DNA of 64,000 nt, taken from positions 1,054,001-1,118,000 of the forward strand of contig NZ_CP089593.1 of the NCBI RefSeq assembly GCF_021249405.1, written 5' to 3'. The notes beneath the pieces are model-generated. The model saw only the letters and a list, made by a program, of their open reading frames with translations, was not told the origin of the DNA and did no database searches. This document shows, one piece after another, positions 1 to 8,799 of this stretch; the first letter of the stretch is position 1, and every line of letters starts with the position of its first letter. Both the position numbers and the translations under genes were made by a program. Source of the DNA: Halobacterium zhouii. GTDB taxonomy: Archaea; Halobacteriota; Halobacteria; Halobacteriales; Halobacteriaceae.

Positions 1-580
1 CGGCCTTTTCGCGCGTCGTACCGTCGTTCTCGTCCGGTCCGGCGACGACGTCGAGCAGTTCGGCGGCTTCCTCGACGGTCGGTGCGATCGGGCCGATCTG
101 CTCGAGGCTGTTCGCGTACGCGACGAGGCCGTACCGCGAGACCAGGCCGTAGGTGGGCTTGATGCCGACGACGCCGCAGTAGGCCGCCGGGCAGCGGATG
201 GAGCCGCCAGTGTCCGAACCGAGCGCGAGGTCGACCTCGTTGGCGGCGACGGCGGCCGCGGAGCCACCGGAGGAACCGCCGGGAACCCGGTTCTCGTCGA
301 CGGGATTCTTCGTCGCCCCGAAGTACGACGTCTCCGTGGTCGTACCCATCCCGAACTCGTCCATGTTCGCCTTCCCGGCGATGGTCGCGCCCGCGTCCTT
401 CAGGCGGTCGACGACGGTCGCGTCGTACGGAGGGACGTACTCCTCGAGCATCCGTGACCCGCAGGTGGTCCGCACGCCCTCGGTCGAGATGTTGTCCTTG
501 ACGGCGACCGTTCGGCCGTCGAGGATGCCGTCTTCGTCGCTCTCGATGGTCTCCTCGGTGATGAACGCGTTCAGCCCCAT
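1..580 (-). CDS. gatA: Asp/Glu-tRNA(Asn/Gln) amidotransferase subunit A, partial (C-terminus beyond window edge)
   Basis: GatA is the amidase subunit of the GatCAB complex, which converts mischarged Asp-tRNA(Asn) or Glu-tRNA(Gln) to the amidated form using ammonia from glutamine. The visible N-terminal 193 residues start [10 protein letters not shown] and contain the amidase-signature catalytic Lys region ([11 protein letters not shown]), the Ser-rich [13 protein letters not shown] stretch and [14 protein letters not shown], which supply the Ser-Ser-Lys triad. The ATG lies directly after the gatC stop codon on the same strand, so the two genes are co-transcribed and translationally coupled. 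The reading frame runs off the left edge of the window. Confidence 0.95.
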   Translation of the reverse strand, partial: MGLNAFITEETIESDEDGILDGRTVAVKDNISTEGVRTTCGSRMLEEYVPPYDATVVDRLKDAGATIAGKANMDEFGMGTTTETSYFGATKNPVDENRVPGGSSGGSAAAVAANEVDLALGSDTGGSIRCPAAYCGVVGIKPTYGLVSRYGLVAYANSLEQIGPIAPTVEEAAELLDVVAGPDENDGTTREKA

Positions 581-856
581 CTACGACACCTTCGGGCCCT
601 TGAACTGGCCGTCCTCGGTCTCGGTCGCGTTCTGGAGGGCTTCCTCCTGGCTCAGACAGTCGCGTTCCTCGTCGGGTCGCATCACGTTCACGAGGTCGGG
701 TTCGGCCTCGACCTCGGGCACGTCCTCGAGCGCCTCGAAGTGCTCGAGGATGTCGGCGAACTGGCCCACGAACGCGTCGACCTCCTCGTCGTCCAGATCG
801 ACGCGAGCGAGGTCTGCGACGTGCTGGACGTCCTCCCGGTCCACGGAATCGCTCAT
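581..856 (-). CDS. gatC: Asp/Glu-tRNA amidotransferase subunit C
   Basis: This 91-residue acidic protein has the GatC pattern (VQHVADLARVDLDDEE near the N-terminus, then RPDEERDCLSQEEALQNA). GatC is the small belt subunit that stabilises GatA and GatB in the transamidosome. The length is normal for the family. The TAG stop abuts the gatA ATG with no gap, indicating a gatC-gatA operon. The gene is divergent from the tfb gene starting at 1040. Confidence 0.93.
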   Translation of the reverse strand: MSDSVDREDVQHVADLARVDLDDEEVDAFVGQFADILEHFEALEDVPEVEAEPDLVNVMRPDEERDCLSQEEALQNATETEDGQFKGPKVS

Positions 857-1039
857 GTCCGGCGGAACGCGCGTGGCCTCGGTAAGGGTTTCGATGCCTC
901 GGTTTCGAGGGTACGCCCCGATTTACCGTCGTTCTGGGCCGTAGACGGCCGTCGAGGCCAAAGCGCTTTTGTGCCGCCGGCCCGTTTTCACTGCTATTAG
1001 ACGCTTTGCTGGCCACAGAATTGTGGCCGGTTCTCCAGC

Positions 1040-2017
1040 ATGAGCAACACCAGAACGAGACGGGAAGCCGACGAGGAGGAGACCAGGGGTGGGGAGCAAC
1101 AGGAGCGCGACGAGCAACAACGCTGCCCGGAGTGCGGCGGTGACCTCGTCGCCGACGAGGAGCGCGGCGAGACCGTCTGTGCTGACTGTGGCCTCGTCGT
1201 CGAGGAAGACGAGATCGACCGCGGCCCCGAATGGCGCGCGTTCAACGCGAGCGAGCAGGACCAGAAGTCCCGCGTCGGCGCACCCACCACGAACATGATG
1301 CACGACAAGGGGCTGTCCACGAACATCGGCTGGCAGGACAAAGACGCCTACGGCAACTCCCTGTCCTCGAAACAGCGCCAGAAGATGCAGCGGCTCCGGA
1401 AGTGGAACGAGCGATTCCGCACGCGCAACTCCAAGGAGCGCAACCTCAAGCAGGCCCTCGGCGAGATCGAGCGGATGTCGAGCGCGCTCGGCCTCCCCAA
1501 GAACGTCCGGGAGACCGCGTCGGTCATCTACCGCCGCGCTCTGAGCGAGAATCTGCTGCCCGGCCGCTCCATCGAGGGCGTCGCCACCAGCGCCCTCTAC
1601 GCCGCCGCGCGGCAGGCGAACACGCCACGGAGTCTCGACGAGGTGGCCAACGTTTCTCGCGTCGAGCGAGACGAGATCGCGCGCACGTACCGCTACGTCG
1701 CCCGCGAACTCGGCCTCGAGGTCGCGCCCGCCGACCCCGCGCAGTACGTCCCGCGGTTCTGCTCGGACCTGGGGCTGAGCGAGGAGTGCGAGCGCCGCGC
1801 CCGTTCGCTCCTCGGCAGCGCCCAACAGGCCGGCATCACGTCCGGGAAGAGCCCCGTCGGCCTCGCCGCGGCGGCCGTCTACGCGGCCAGCCTCCTCACG
1901 AACGAGCGCGTCACGCAGAGCGCCGTGAGCGACGTGGCGAGCATCTCCGAGGTTACCATCCGGAACCGCTACCACGAACTCCTCGAAGCCGAGAACGACG
2001 TCTCCGTCGAGGCGTAA
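1040..2017 (+). CDS. tfb: Transcription initiation factor IIB (full-length TFB)
   Basis: The 325-residue protein is a complete TFB. An N-terminal zinc ribbon has cysteines at about residues 29, 32, 47 and 50 (RCPECGGD and VCADCGLVV). A B-finger/linker (PEWRAFNASEQ and the KGLSTNIGWQDKD stretch) follows, then two cyclin folds; the second ends SEVTIRNRYHELLE, which contacts the BRE. TFB recruits RNA polymerase to TBP-bound promoters. Haloarchaea carry several TFBs; a second relative in this window (51127-51987) lacks the ribbon. Length and motif order are typical. Confidence 0.96.
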   Translation: MSNTRTRREADEEETRGGEQQERDEQQRCPECGGDLVADEERGETVCADCGLVVEEDEIDRGPEWRAFNASEQDQKSRVGAPTTNMMHDKGLSTNIGWQDKDAYGNSLSSKQRQKMQRLRKWNERFRTRNSKERNLKQALGEIERMSSALGLPKNVRETASVIYRRALSENLLPGRSIEGVATSALYAAARQANTPRSLDEVANVSRVERDEIARTYRYVARELGLEVAPADPAQYVPRFCSDLGLSEECERRARSLLGSAQQAGITSGKSPVGLAAAAVYAASLLTNERVTQSAVSDVASISEVTIRNRYHELLEAENDVSVEA

Positions 2018-2088
2018 CGCGACGAGAGTCAGAGCACTGTCCTGGCCGTTCCGTAACCGCTTTCCGCCGACTCGCCAGAGTCGCCGTC

Positions 2089-2553
2089 ATGGAGACGACC
2101 CGCCACTTCACCGCGACCGTCTACGTCGTCAACGACGGCGCCGCGGCGCTCCACGAGCACGCCCGTCTCGGCATCCGCATTCCGCCGGGCGGCCACGTCG
2201 ACCGCGACGAACTTCCCCACGAGGCCGGTCTTCGCGAGGTCCGCGAGGAGACCGGCCTGGACGCGACGCTACTCGGGAGCGCGCCCGACGTGCCGGCGCC
2301 CGACGGAAAGGCGCTGCCGACGCCGCGCTACCAGATGCTGTACGACATCAACGTCCACGAGAACGGCGAGGTCGGCCACCAGCACGTCGACCACGTCTAC
2401 TTCGCTCGCGCGCCGACCCGCGACATCGACCCCGCTCCGGGGGAGGAACCGCCGGACGCGTGGAACTGGTACACACCCGCAGAGCTACGCGAAAGCGACG
2501 TCGACGCCGACACTACCCGCATCGCCATCGAAGCCATCGAGGCCGTGGACTGA
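2089..2553 (+). CDS. NUDIX hydrolase
   Basis: The reading frame extends much further upstream, but only the segment from this ATG (METTRHFTATVYVV) looks like protein; it begins about 70 bp after tfb. The 154-residue product carries a clear Nudix box beginning at PPGGHVDRDE and continuing through LREVREETGL, matching the GX5EX7REUXEEXGU pattern with the metal-binding glutamates. It should hydrolyse a nucleoside diphosphate linked to another moiety, but the substrate cannot be read from the sequence. Confidence 0.9.
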   Translation: METTRHFTATVYVVNDGAAALHEHARLGIRIPPGGHVDRDELPHEAGLREVREETGLDATLLGSAPDVPAPDGKALPTPRYQMLYDINVHENGEVGHQHVDHVYFARAPTRDIDPAPGEEPPDAWNWYTPAELRESDVDADTTRIAIEAIEAVD

Positions 2554-2577
2554 CCCGGCTCAACACGCGGCGCCGCG

Positions 2578-3666
2578 CTACAGTCTACTCTCCACGTACT
2601 TCGTGACGTGGTCGTCCATCCGACGCTTGAATCCTGCCTGCCGCGCGAGTCGGTCGACCTCACGGGCGACCAGACTGCCGTACTGGACCGCTTTCTTCTC
2701 ACGGTTCGCCACGCAGTCTGGCAGCCACTCGTTGGCGGCCTCGCGGAGCGCGCGCTTCCGCACGCCGTTCTCGACCAGCCACTCGCCGGGCAGCGTTAGC
2801 GCCGCGCGAACGACGTCGTCGCAGAGCAGCGGCGTCACAGGTTCGACCCCCGCCGTGCGGATTGCGCGTACGTCACGCTCCAGTTGGTCGGGGAGCGTCG
2901 CGAGCACCTCCCGGCGCGCGCCACGCACGGTGTCGGCCTCGACGCGGTCGTCGTCTGGCGCGTTCGCCACCTTCGCGTACCCGCCGAACAGTTCGTCGGC
3001 GCCCTGGCCGAGCGCCAGGTGGTCGTGGCCGTCCGCGGCGACCCGCGTCGCGACGAGGTACAGCGGCAGCGCTATCTGGACGTCCATCGCGTTCGTGCGT
3101 CCAATGGCTCGCGCCACCTCGGGCACCGCGGCCTCGATGTCGTCGAGCGAGAGGTCACAGACCCGGAGGTCGTCGCGTCGCCGCATTGCGTCCGCCGACT
3201 CCCGCGCTGACTCGACGTCGGTCGCGTCGCCGTAGCCCGCCACGTACAGGGGTGCGTCGGCGTGGGCGGCGAGCAATGCGGAGTCCACGCCGCCCGAGAA
3301 CGCGACGGCGAGGTTGGCGGTGTCGTCGAGGGAGCGGGTCACCGCGTCCAGGATGGCGTCTCGAACGCGTTCGACAACTCGCTCGCGGTTCGCTGGCGGG
3401 TCGGGCAGTGACCACGCGCGGCGCGTCTCGCCGTTCTGCCAGACGTGTCCAGCGGGAATGAGCGTCGGCGACTCGAGGTCGTCGGGGTCGTGACTCCACG
3501 CGTCGCTCGTTAGTTCAGCGGCGTCCGCCTCGACGTAACAGAGGTCTCGGCCCAGAACGTCCCGCACGAGTCGCCCGTCGAGTTCACCCGCGAACCCGCA
3601 CGTTCCGGGAAGCGGGTCGCCGCTCGCGAGCGCGTCACGGGCGACCTCCGCGACCCCGTCGTCCAT
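2578..3666 (-). CDS. Asparagine synthase-related protein
   Basis: This 362-residue protein has the PP-loop of N-type ATP pyrophosphatases (SGGVDS at about residues 124-129) and the asparagine-synthase signature GQGADELFGGY. The N-terminal part is short and does not show the Cys2-type glutaminase domain of AsnB, so it may use free ammonia or modify another carboxylate. The chosen ATG overlaps the TGA of the upstream PHP gene (TGATG), which indicates translational coupling and rules out the longer frame. The product may not be asparagine; AsnB-like enzymes are often recruited to other amidations. Confidence 0.85.
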   Translation of the reverse strand: MDDGVAEVARDALASGDPLPGTCGFAGELDGRLVRDVLGRDLCYVEADAAELTSDAWSHDPDDLESPTLIPAGHVWQNGETRRAWSLPDPPANRERVVERVRDAILDAVTRSLDDTANLAVAFSGGVDSALLAAHADAPLYVAGYGDATDVESARESADAMRRRDDLRVCDLSLDDIEAAVPEVARAIGRTNAMDVQIALPLYLVATRVAADGHDHLALGQGADELFGGYAKVANAPDDDRVEADTVRGARREVLATLPDQLERDVRAIRTAGVEPVTPLLCDDVVRAALTLPGEWLVENGVRKRALREAANEWLPDCVANREKKAVQYGSLVAREVDRLARQAGFKRRMDDHVTKYVESRL

Positions 3667-4349
3667 CAGAAGAACTGCCCGAGGCGGTTCTTCACGCGAC
3701 GCTTCGCGCCACCGGCGGCCTGCCGGAAACTGATCCGCCACGGCGTGCGCTTCCCTTCGACGGTCGTCTCGCCCGCGCGCACGGCGTCCAGGATGGCGGA
3801 CAGGGAGGCCTCTTCGGCGTTCACGCGGGTCACCGCCTGCCCCACCATCTCCGCGATGTGGGCGTCGCTTCCCGCGGTCATCGGGAGACCGTTGTCGCGC
3901 GCGAACTCCTCGGCGCGGCGGTTCGCGCGCCCGGTCAGGAGGCGGGAGTTGTACACCTCGATGGCGTCCGCGTCCGCGAGTTCGCCACGCGAGATGTTCG
4001 CCGCGACGCCGCTCCGCGAGGACTGGAACGGGTGTGGAACGATGGCGACGCCGCCGCGTTTCCGGATGGCGTCAATCGTCTCGGCGAAAGAGCGACCCGA
4101 TGGGACGGCTTCGTCGATGCCGATTGCGAGCACGTGACCGGCCGCACTCGTCACCTCCATCCCGGGGATGCCGACGAGATCGTACTCCGACGCGAGGTCG
4201 GCGGCTCGTTCACTCGCCTCGAACTCGTCGTGGTCCGTGACGGCGATCGCGTCGAGACCGACGGCCTGGGCTTGCTCGAGCAGCATCTCGACGGAATCAC
4301 GGCCGTCGTGGGACGCGGACGAGTGGGTGTGGAACTCGACGGACAGCAC
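3666..4349 (-). CDS. PHP domain metal-dependent phosphoesterase
   Basis: From a GTG start the protein reads VLSVEFHTHSSASHDG, giving the first PHP metal ligands (H7, H9). TDHDE, VPHPF and GSDAH supply the remaining PHP motifs in order over 227 residues. Members hydrolyse phosphoesters, for example nucleoside bisphosphates or small RNAs. The longer upstream frame has basic, non-haloarchaeal composition and was rejected. The 3' end overlaps the start of the asparagine-synthase-like gene. Confidence 0.88.
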   Translation of the reverse strand: MLSVEFHTHSSASHDGRDSVEMLLEQAQAVGLDAIAVTDHDEFEASERAADLASEYDLVGIPGMEVTSAAGHVLAIGIDEAVPSGRSFAETIDAIRKRGGVAIVPHPFQSSRSGVAANISRGELADADAIEVYNSRLLTGRANRRAEEFARDNGLPMTAGSDAHIAEMVGQAVTRVNAEEASLSAILDAVRAGETTVEGKRTPWRISFRQAAGGAKRRVKNRLGQFF

Positions 4350-4516
4350 GACCGTCAGTTTCGGTGGACGCGCCAAAAACGAATCGGTCGACGGACAGGT
4401 GTCACAAAAATTCGGTCTCACCGTGTGCCGGGCCGATAACTCGCCCTCTGCCGTTGTAGATGCACGAACGTGTGCATAGAAACGACTAAACACCCGAAGA
4501 AGAACCAAGTTAGTGA

Positions 4517-6628
4517 ATGAGTCTCGACGACCCGGACCGCCGACTCGTGACGGCGGAACTCGGCCGCGACCCGACGCCCGCTGAGGCCGCGCTGTTCGAG
4601 AACCTCTGGAGCGAACACTGCGCGTACCGATCCTCACAACCCCTCCTGGGTGCATTCGACACGGATGGTGCGGACGTCGTCGTCGGCCCGGGCGACGACG
4701 CAGCAGTCGTCGAGGTGGCCGATGGACTGTTCGTGACGTTCGGCGTCGAGAGCCACAACCACCCGAGCTACGTCGACCCCTACGACGGCGCCGCGACGGG
4801 CGTCGGCGGCATCGTCCGAGACACCCTCTCGATGGGGGCGTACCCCATCGCGCTCGCGGACTCCCTCTACTTCGGGGAGTTCGCGAACGAACACTCCCGG
4901 TACCTCCTCGAGGGCGTCGTGGAGGGTATCAGCGACTACGGGAACGCCATTGGCGTCCCGACTGTCGCCGGGAGTACGCAGTTCCACGAGGGGTACGAGG
5001 GCAACCCACTCGTGAACGTCGCGTGCGTCGGTCTACTCCCCGAGAACCGACTCGTCACCGCGGACGCGAAAGAAGCCGGAAACAAACTCGTGCTCGTCGG
5101 AAACGCCACCGGACGCGACGGCCTGGGCGGCGCGAGTTTCGCCAGCGAGGACCTCGCCGAGGACGCCGAAACCGAGGACCGACCCGCCGTGCAGGTCGGC
5201 GACCCGTACACCGAGAAGTTGCTCGTGGAGGCGAACGAGGTACTCGTCGACCGCGACCTCGTGCTCGCCGCGCGTGACCTCGGCGCCGCGGGCCTCGGCG
5301 GCACGTCCTCCGAGATGGTGGCGAAGGGCGGACTCGGCGCGCGCATCGACCTCGACGCCGTCCACCAGCGCGAACCGAACATGAACGCGCCCGAAATCCT
5401 GCTCGCAGAGTCCCAGGAGCGCATGTGCTACGAGGTCCGTCCAGAGGACGTGGACGCAGTGCGCGACGTCGCAGACCGCTTCGACCTCGGCTGTTCCGTC
5501 ATCGGGGAAGTCACGGCGGGGAACTACGTCTGCGAACTGGGCGGCGAGACGGTCGTCGACGCCCCGCCGGAATTCCTCGCGGACGGCGCGCCGATGAACG
5601 ACCTCGACCGGGAGGAACCAGAACCGCCCGCAACCGACCTTCCAGACGTCTCGCTCGACGAGGCGCTCGACGCGGTCCTCTCCAGTCCGAACACCGCGAG
5701 CAAGGAGTGGGTGTACCGCCAGTACGACCACGAGGTCGGCAACCGCACGCTCCGGCGACCCGGCGACGATGCGGCGGCGCTCGCACTCCACGAAATTGCC
5801 GACGCTGGCGGTAGCAAAACTGCACTCGCGCTCTCTGCGGGCGCGAACCCGAACTGGACGGACGCCGACCCGTACCGCGGCGCGTACGCGACAGCCGTCG
5901 AGAACGCGACGAACCTCGCGGCGGTCGGTGCGCGGCCGCTCGCCGCCGTCGACTGCCTGAACGGTGGCAATCCCGAGAAGCCCGACGTCTACGGCGGCTT
6001 CGCCGCGGCGGTGGACGGCCTCGCGGACGGCTGTCGGGACCTTTCGGTGCCCATCGTCGGCGGGAACGTCAGCCTCTACAACGACTCCGAGGCCGGCCCC
6101 GTGCCGCCGACGCCGACGCTCGCGATGCTCGGCGTGCGCGAGGGCTACGACGCGCCCGACTGCACTGTCACTGGCGACGGTGACCTCGTGCTCGTCGGCG
6201 GACACGACGAGTCCCTGGGTGGCTCCGAGTATCTCGCGCAGTGGGGCGGTAGCGACGTATTCCCGGAGGTGGACGCCGCTGGCATTGCGGCGGTCCGCGC
6301 GGCGGCGACCCACGACGCGACGCTCGCAGTCCACGACATCAGCGACGGCGGCCTCGCGGTCACGCTCGCGGAGATGGTGACCGAGGACGGGGGCGTGGAC
6401 GTGCAGGCACCGAGCGTCGAAGCGCTGTTCTCGGAGGCGCCGGGCCGCGCGGTCGTGGAGACCACTGACGCGGCGGCGCTGCGGGACGCGGTCAGCGCGC
6501 CAGTAGTTGACCTTGGGACAGTGATGGGGAGAGGTTCGCTTCGGCTCTCGGTCGGCGACAACTCGGTCGTGTACGACTATTCGGAGATAGCCGACGCGCG
6601 GGACGTGCTGGCAGCAGAACTAGACTAA
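4517..6628 (+). CDS. purL: Phosphoribosylformylglycinamidine synthase subunit PurL
   Basis: The 703-residue protein is the small (archaeal/Gram-positive) form of FGAM synthase, which makes FGAM from FGAR, ATP and ammonia delivered by PurQ/PurS in purine synthesis. Motifs include the N-terminal [11 protein letters not shown], the ATP/Mg site [32 protein letters not shown] and the second-half GGNVSLYND and HDISDGGL. The length is normal for this form. It is a single gene, divergent from the PHP gene; purQ and purS are not adjacent. Confidence 0.97.
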   Translation: MSLDDPDRRLVTAELGRDPTPAEAALFENLWSEHCAYRSSQPLLGAFDTDGADVVVGPGDDAAVVEVADGLFVTFGVESHNHPSYVDPYDGAATGVGGIVRDTLSMGAYPIALADSLYFGEFANEHSRYLLEGVVEGISDYGNAIGVPTVAGSTQFHEGYEGNPLVNVACVGLLPENRLVTADAKEAGNKLVLVGNATGRDGLGGASFASEDLAEDAETEDRPAVQVGDPYTEKLLVEANEVLVDRDLVLAARDLGAAGLGGTSSEMVAKGGLGARIDLDAVHQREPNMNAPEILLAESQERMCYEVRPEDVDAVRDVADRFDLGCSVIGEVTAGNYVCELGGETVVDAPPEFLADGAPMNDLDREEPEPPATDLPDVSLDEALDAVLSSPNTASKEWVYRQYDHEVGNRTLRRPGDDAAALALHEIADAGGSKTALALSAGANPNWTDADPYRGAYATAVENATNLAAVGARPLAAVDCLNGGNPEKPDVYGGFAAAVDGLADGCRDLSVPIVGGNVSLYNDSEAGPVPPTPTLAMLGVREGYDAPDCTVTGDGDLVLVGGHDESLGGSEYLAQWGGSDVFPEVDAAGIAAVRAAATHDATLAVHDISDGGLAVTLAEMVTEDGGVDVQAPSVEALFSEAPGRAVVETTDAAALRDAVSAPVVDLGTVMGRGSLRLSVGDNSVVYDYSEIADARDVLAAELD

Positions 6629-6673
6629 CGGCGTCTGACCGTCGTAGAAACGCCGCTACGAAGAGCCGCCGTC

Positions 6674-6889
6674 TCAGACGAAAAACGGCAGTGCGTACGC
6701 GATGGCGGCACCGACGACGAGCACGGCCAGTCCGGTGAACACGTTTCCGACCGTGTAGTCCTGCATCGGCGAGGTGACGCGCTGTCGACGTTCGCCGCCC
6801 TCGTGGGCGTCGGGGTCGTGGTCCGTGCCTGGTGCGTCGCTGTGACTCGCTTCGTGTTCGGTCGCTGCGTCGTCGTGGTCTGCGGTCAT
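6674..6889 (-). CDS. Small haloarchaeal membrane protein (DUF7550-like)
   Basis: This 71-residue protein has a His/Asp/Glu-rich cytoplasmic N-terminus, a VTSPMQDYTVGN stretch, and one hydrophobic helix (GLAVLVVGAAIAYALPFFV) at the very C-terminus. That layout recalls small conserved haloarchaeal proteins named DUF7550; the family call is from memory of the pattern. No function is known. It lies between purL and hisF, transcribed convergently with purL. Confidence 0.7.
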   Translation of the reverse strand: MTADHDDAATEHEASHSDAPGTDHDPDAHEGGERRQRVTSPMQDYTVGNVFTGLAVLVVGAAIAYALPFFV

Positions 6890-7012
6890 GCGCGGCGGTT
6901 CGTCCGGGGTCTACTTTGCAGTACCGGAGCAGCCCCGCCGAAGTTAGCCAGCGGTTGCAGCGAGCGACCGGACAGACGAAACCCCTATTCGCGACTCGCA
7001 CCAAGCACGCGC

Positions 7013-7822
7013 ATGCTCACGAAGCGCGTCGTGCCCTGCATCGACGTGGACGTCGACGAGGACGGCAACCCCGCCGTCTACACGGGCGTGAACTTCGAGA
7101 ATCTCGAGTACACCGGCGACCCCGTGGAGATGGCTCGGCGGTACAACGACGCGGGCGCGGACGAGTTCGTCTTCCTCGACATCACGGCGAGCGCGGAGGG
7201 CCGCGAGACGATGCTCGACACGGTATCCCGAGTTGCCGACGAGGTGTTCATTCCGCTCACGGTCGGTGGCGGAATCCGGGACACCGAGGACATCAAGGAG
7301 ACGTTGCGTGCGGGCGCGGACAAGGTGTCTATCAACTCGGGCGCCATCGCCAACCCGCGGCTCGTGAACGAGGGCGCGCGGGCGTTCGGCAGCCAGTGTA
7401 TCGTCATCAGCGTGGACGCGAAGCGGCGCTTCGACGAGCGCGGCGAGTACTACGCGCAGGTCGACGGTGAGTCCTGCTGGTTCGAGTGCACGGTCAAGGG
7501 CGGACGCGAGGGCACGGGGCTCGACGTCGTCGAGTGGGCGGCCGAAGCGGAATCCCGTGGAGCGGGCGAGTTGTTCGTGAACTCCATCGACGCCGACGGC
7601 ACGCGAGAAGGGTACGACCTCCCGCTCACGCGCGCGGTCTGTGACAGCGTCTCCACGCCGGTCATCGCGTCGTCGGGCTGTGGCGGCCCCCAGGACATGG
7701 TCGACGCGTTCGACGCCGGCGCGGACGCTGCGCTCGCTGCGTCCATCTTCCACTCGGGAGAGTACACAGTCGCAGAGGCGAAGGCGTATCTCGACGACGC
7801 TGGGGTCCCGGTCCGCCGCTGA
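7013..7822 (+). CDS. hisF: Imidazole glycerol phosphate synthase cyclase subunit
   Basis: HisF is the (beta/alpha)8 cyclase that, with HisH, makes imidazole glycerol phosphate and AICAR in histidine synthesis. The 269-residue protein begins MLTKRVVPCIDVD and shows the two catalytic aspartates (PCIDVD near residue 11 and NSIDADGTREGYD), the phosphate loops VGGGIRD and the SSGCGG motif. The start is this ATG rather than the longer frame, because the upstream extension is Arg/Cys-rich and overlaps the promoter region. Confidence 0.97.
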   Translation: MLTKRVVPCIDVDVDEDGNPAVYTGVNFENLEYTGDPVEMARRYNDAGADEFVFLDITASAEGRETMLDTVSRVADEVFIPLTVGGGIRDTEDIKETLRAGADKVSINSGAIANPRLVNEGARAFGSQCIVISVDAKRRFDERGEYYAQVDGESCWFECTVKGGREGTGLDVVEWAAEAESRGAGELFVNSIDADGTREGYDLPLTRAVCDSVSTPVIASSGCGGPQDMVDAFDAGADAALAASIFHSGEYTVAEAKAYLDDAGVPVRR

Positions 7823-7883
7823 GGCAACTGGGCCCTCGCCGAGGCGACAGAACTCCTGTTGAGATGACTACCGGAAAGCCGAA

Positions 7884-7892
7884 TTACTTATA
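7884..7892 (+). promoter_or_regulatory. TATA-like promoter element for the gene at 7917
   Basis: The stretch TTACTTATA lies about 25-33 bp upstream of the ATG at 7917, the spacing expected for a leaderless haloarchaeal transcript. It supports the ATG at 7917 over the in-frame GTG at 7911. Confidence 0.5.
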
Positions 7893-7916
7893 CCATCAGT
7901 ATATTACTGTGTGTTC

Positions 7917-8321
7917 ATGTCACACCTCGGCTCACCCGGTTCGGACGGCCCGCCCCTGGCCGACTGCCGCCCCGACGGGCCGCTTCCCCCCGGCCGGTCG
8001 GTCGTCGACGCCGTCGAGTGCGGGTCAGCACGTTTCCTCACGCTGACGCACGCGACGGGCGGCGTCACGCCCACGTACCTCGTGTTGACCGCTGACGACG
8101 ACGACGAGTCGGCGACGCCACTATCCTCGACCGATGTGCTCTCGATGCCGGAGATACAGAACGCTATCGCGTACTTCGGCAGCGGAGTCGAGAGCGTACG
8201 CGTTCAGACACAGTCGGCGCGCCGCGTCGCCCTGCGCGAGCACGTCGACGCGCTCGGTGGCGAGGACAGCGCGTTCGCGTTCGCGGGGCGGACGTTCCAC
8301 CTCGACGTCGTTCTCGGCTGA
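7917..8321 (+). CDS. Haloarchaeal hypothetical protein (HalOD1-like output domain?)
   Basis: This 134-residue protein starts MSHLGSPGSD. It has an N-terminal Pro/Gly/Asp-rich segment and a C-terminal part (LSMPEIQNAIAYFGSGVESVRVQTQ, then FAFAGRTFHLDVVLG) that looks like a small alpha/beta fold. There are no membrane segments or obvious catalytic motifs. It has a convincing promoter and haloarchaeal composition, so it is probably real. A resemblance to small HalOD1-type output domains is only a guess. Confidence 0.6.
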   Translation: MSHLGSPGSDGPPLADCRPDGPLPPGRSVVDAVECGSARFLTLTHATGGVTPTYLVLTADDDDESATPLSSTDVLSMPEIQNAIAYFGSGVESVRVQTQSARRVALREHVDALGGEDSAFAFAGRTFHLDVVLG

Positions 8322-8340
8322 GTCGCGAGGTTGTTCTCGG

Positions 8341-8625
8341 TCAGGCCGCCGACTCGAACGTGCTTCCGAAGTCCCGGAGTTTCTCCCCCGTGAACTCGGC
8401 CGCGCTCTCGAGCGCGTCGATGGGGTCGGTCTCCTCGTCAGTCTTGATAGTGACCAGTGGCTCCGTCTGCCCACCCGACTGCTCGGGGTTCATGTCGTAG
8501 GACGCGGCCGTCACGCCGTCCGTCTCGAGCAGTGATCCCTTGAGCACGTTCATGAACGTGTGGTCTTCACCGGCGATCTCGATGGTGAGCTCCGTCTCGC
8601 CCTTCTCGATGACCCGCAGATCCAT
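8341..8625 (-). CDS. rpo11: DNA-directed RNA polymerase subunit L (Rpo11)
   Basis: From [13 protein letters not shown] the 94-residue protein matches archaeal RpoL. The diagnostic block is [15 protein letters not shown], followed by [11 protein letters not shown]. RpoL pairs with RpoD in the alpha-like assembly platform. A frame extension of 10 residues exists, but family members start at this Met. The gene is convergent with the 7917 gene. Confidence 0.94.
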   Translation of the reverse strand: MDLRVIEKGETELTIEIAGEDHTFMNVLKGSLLETDGVTAASYDMNPEQSGGQTEPLVTIKTDEETDPIDALESAAEFTGEKLRDFGSTFESAA

Positions 8626-8799
8626 GCCCGGAATTTCGACGGTCCAGTGTTTCAACGTTTCGAAGCGGGGGTTTCGTGCGTAAAGTGCCGACCGCGCCCA
8701 AGCAAGCCAGTCACGGGGCCGCGTTAAGCACGTAAGACTGTTGTCGATTCGCGAGACGAGGTGGTCACGATTTAACTACTCCCCGTCCAAGCCCGGAGT

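Noticed and set aside
3666..4655. Longer 329-codon form of the PHP gene
   Set aside because: The extra N-terminal about 100 codons are basic and run over the purL start; the GTG at 4349 begins the PHP motif as in relatives.
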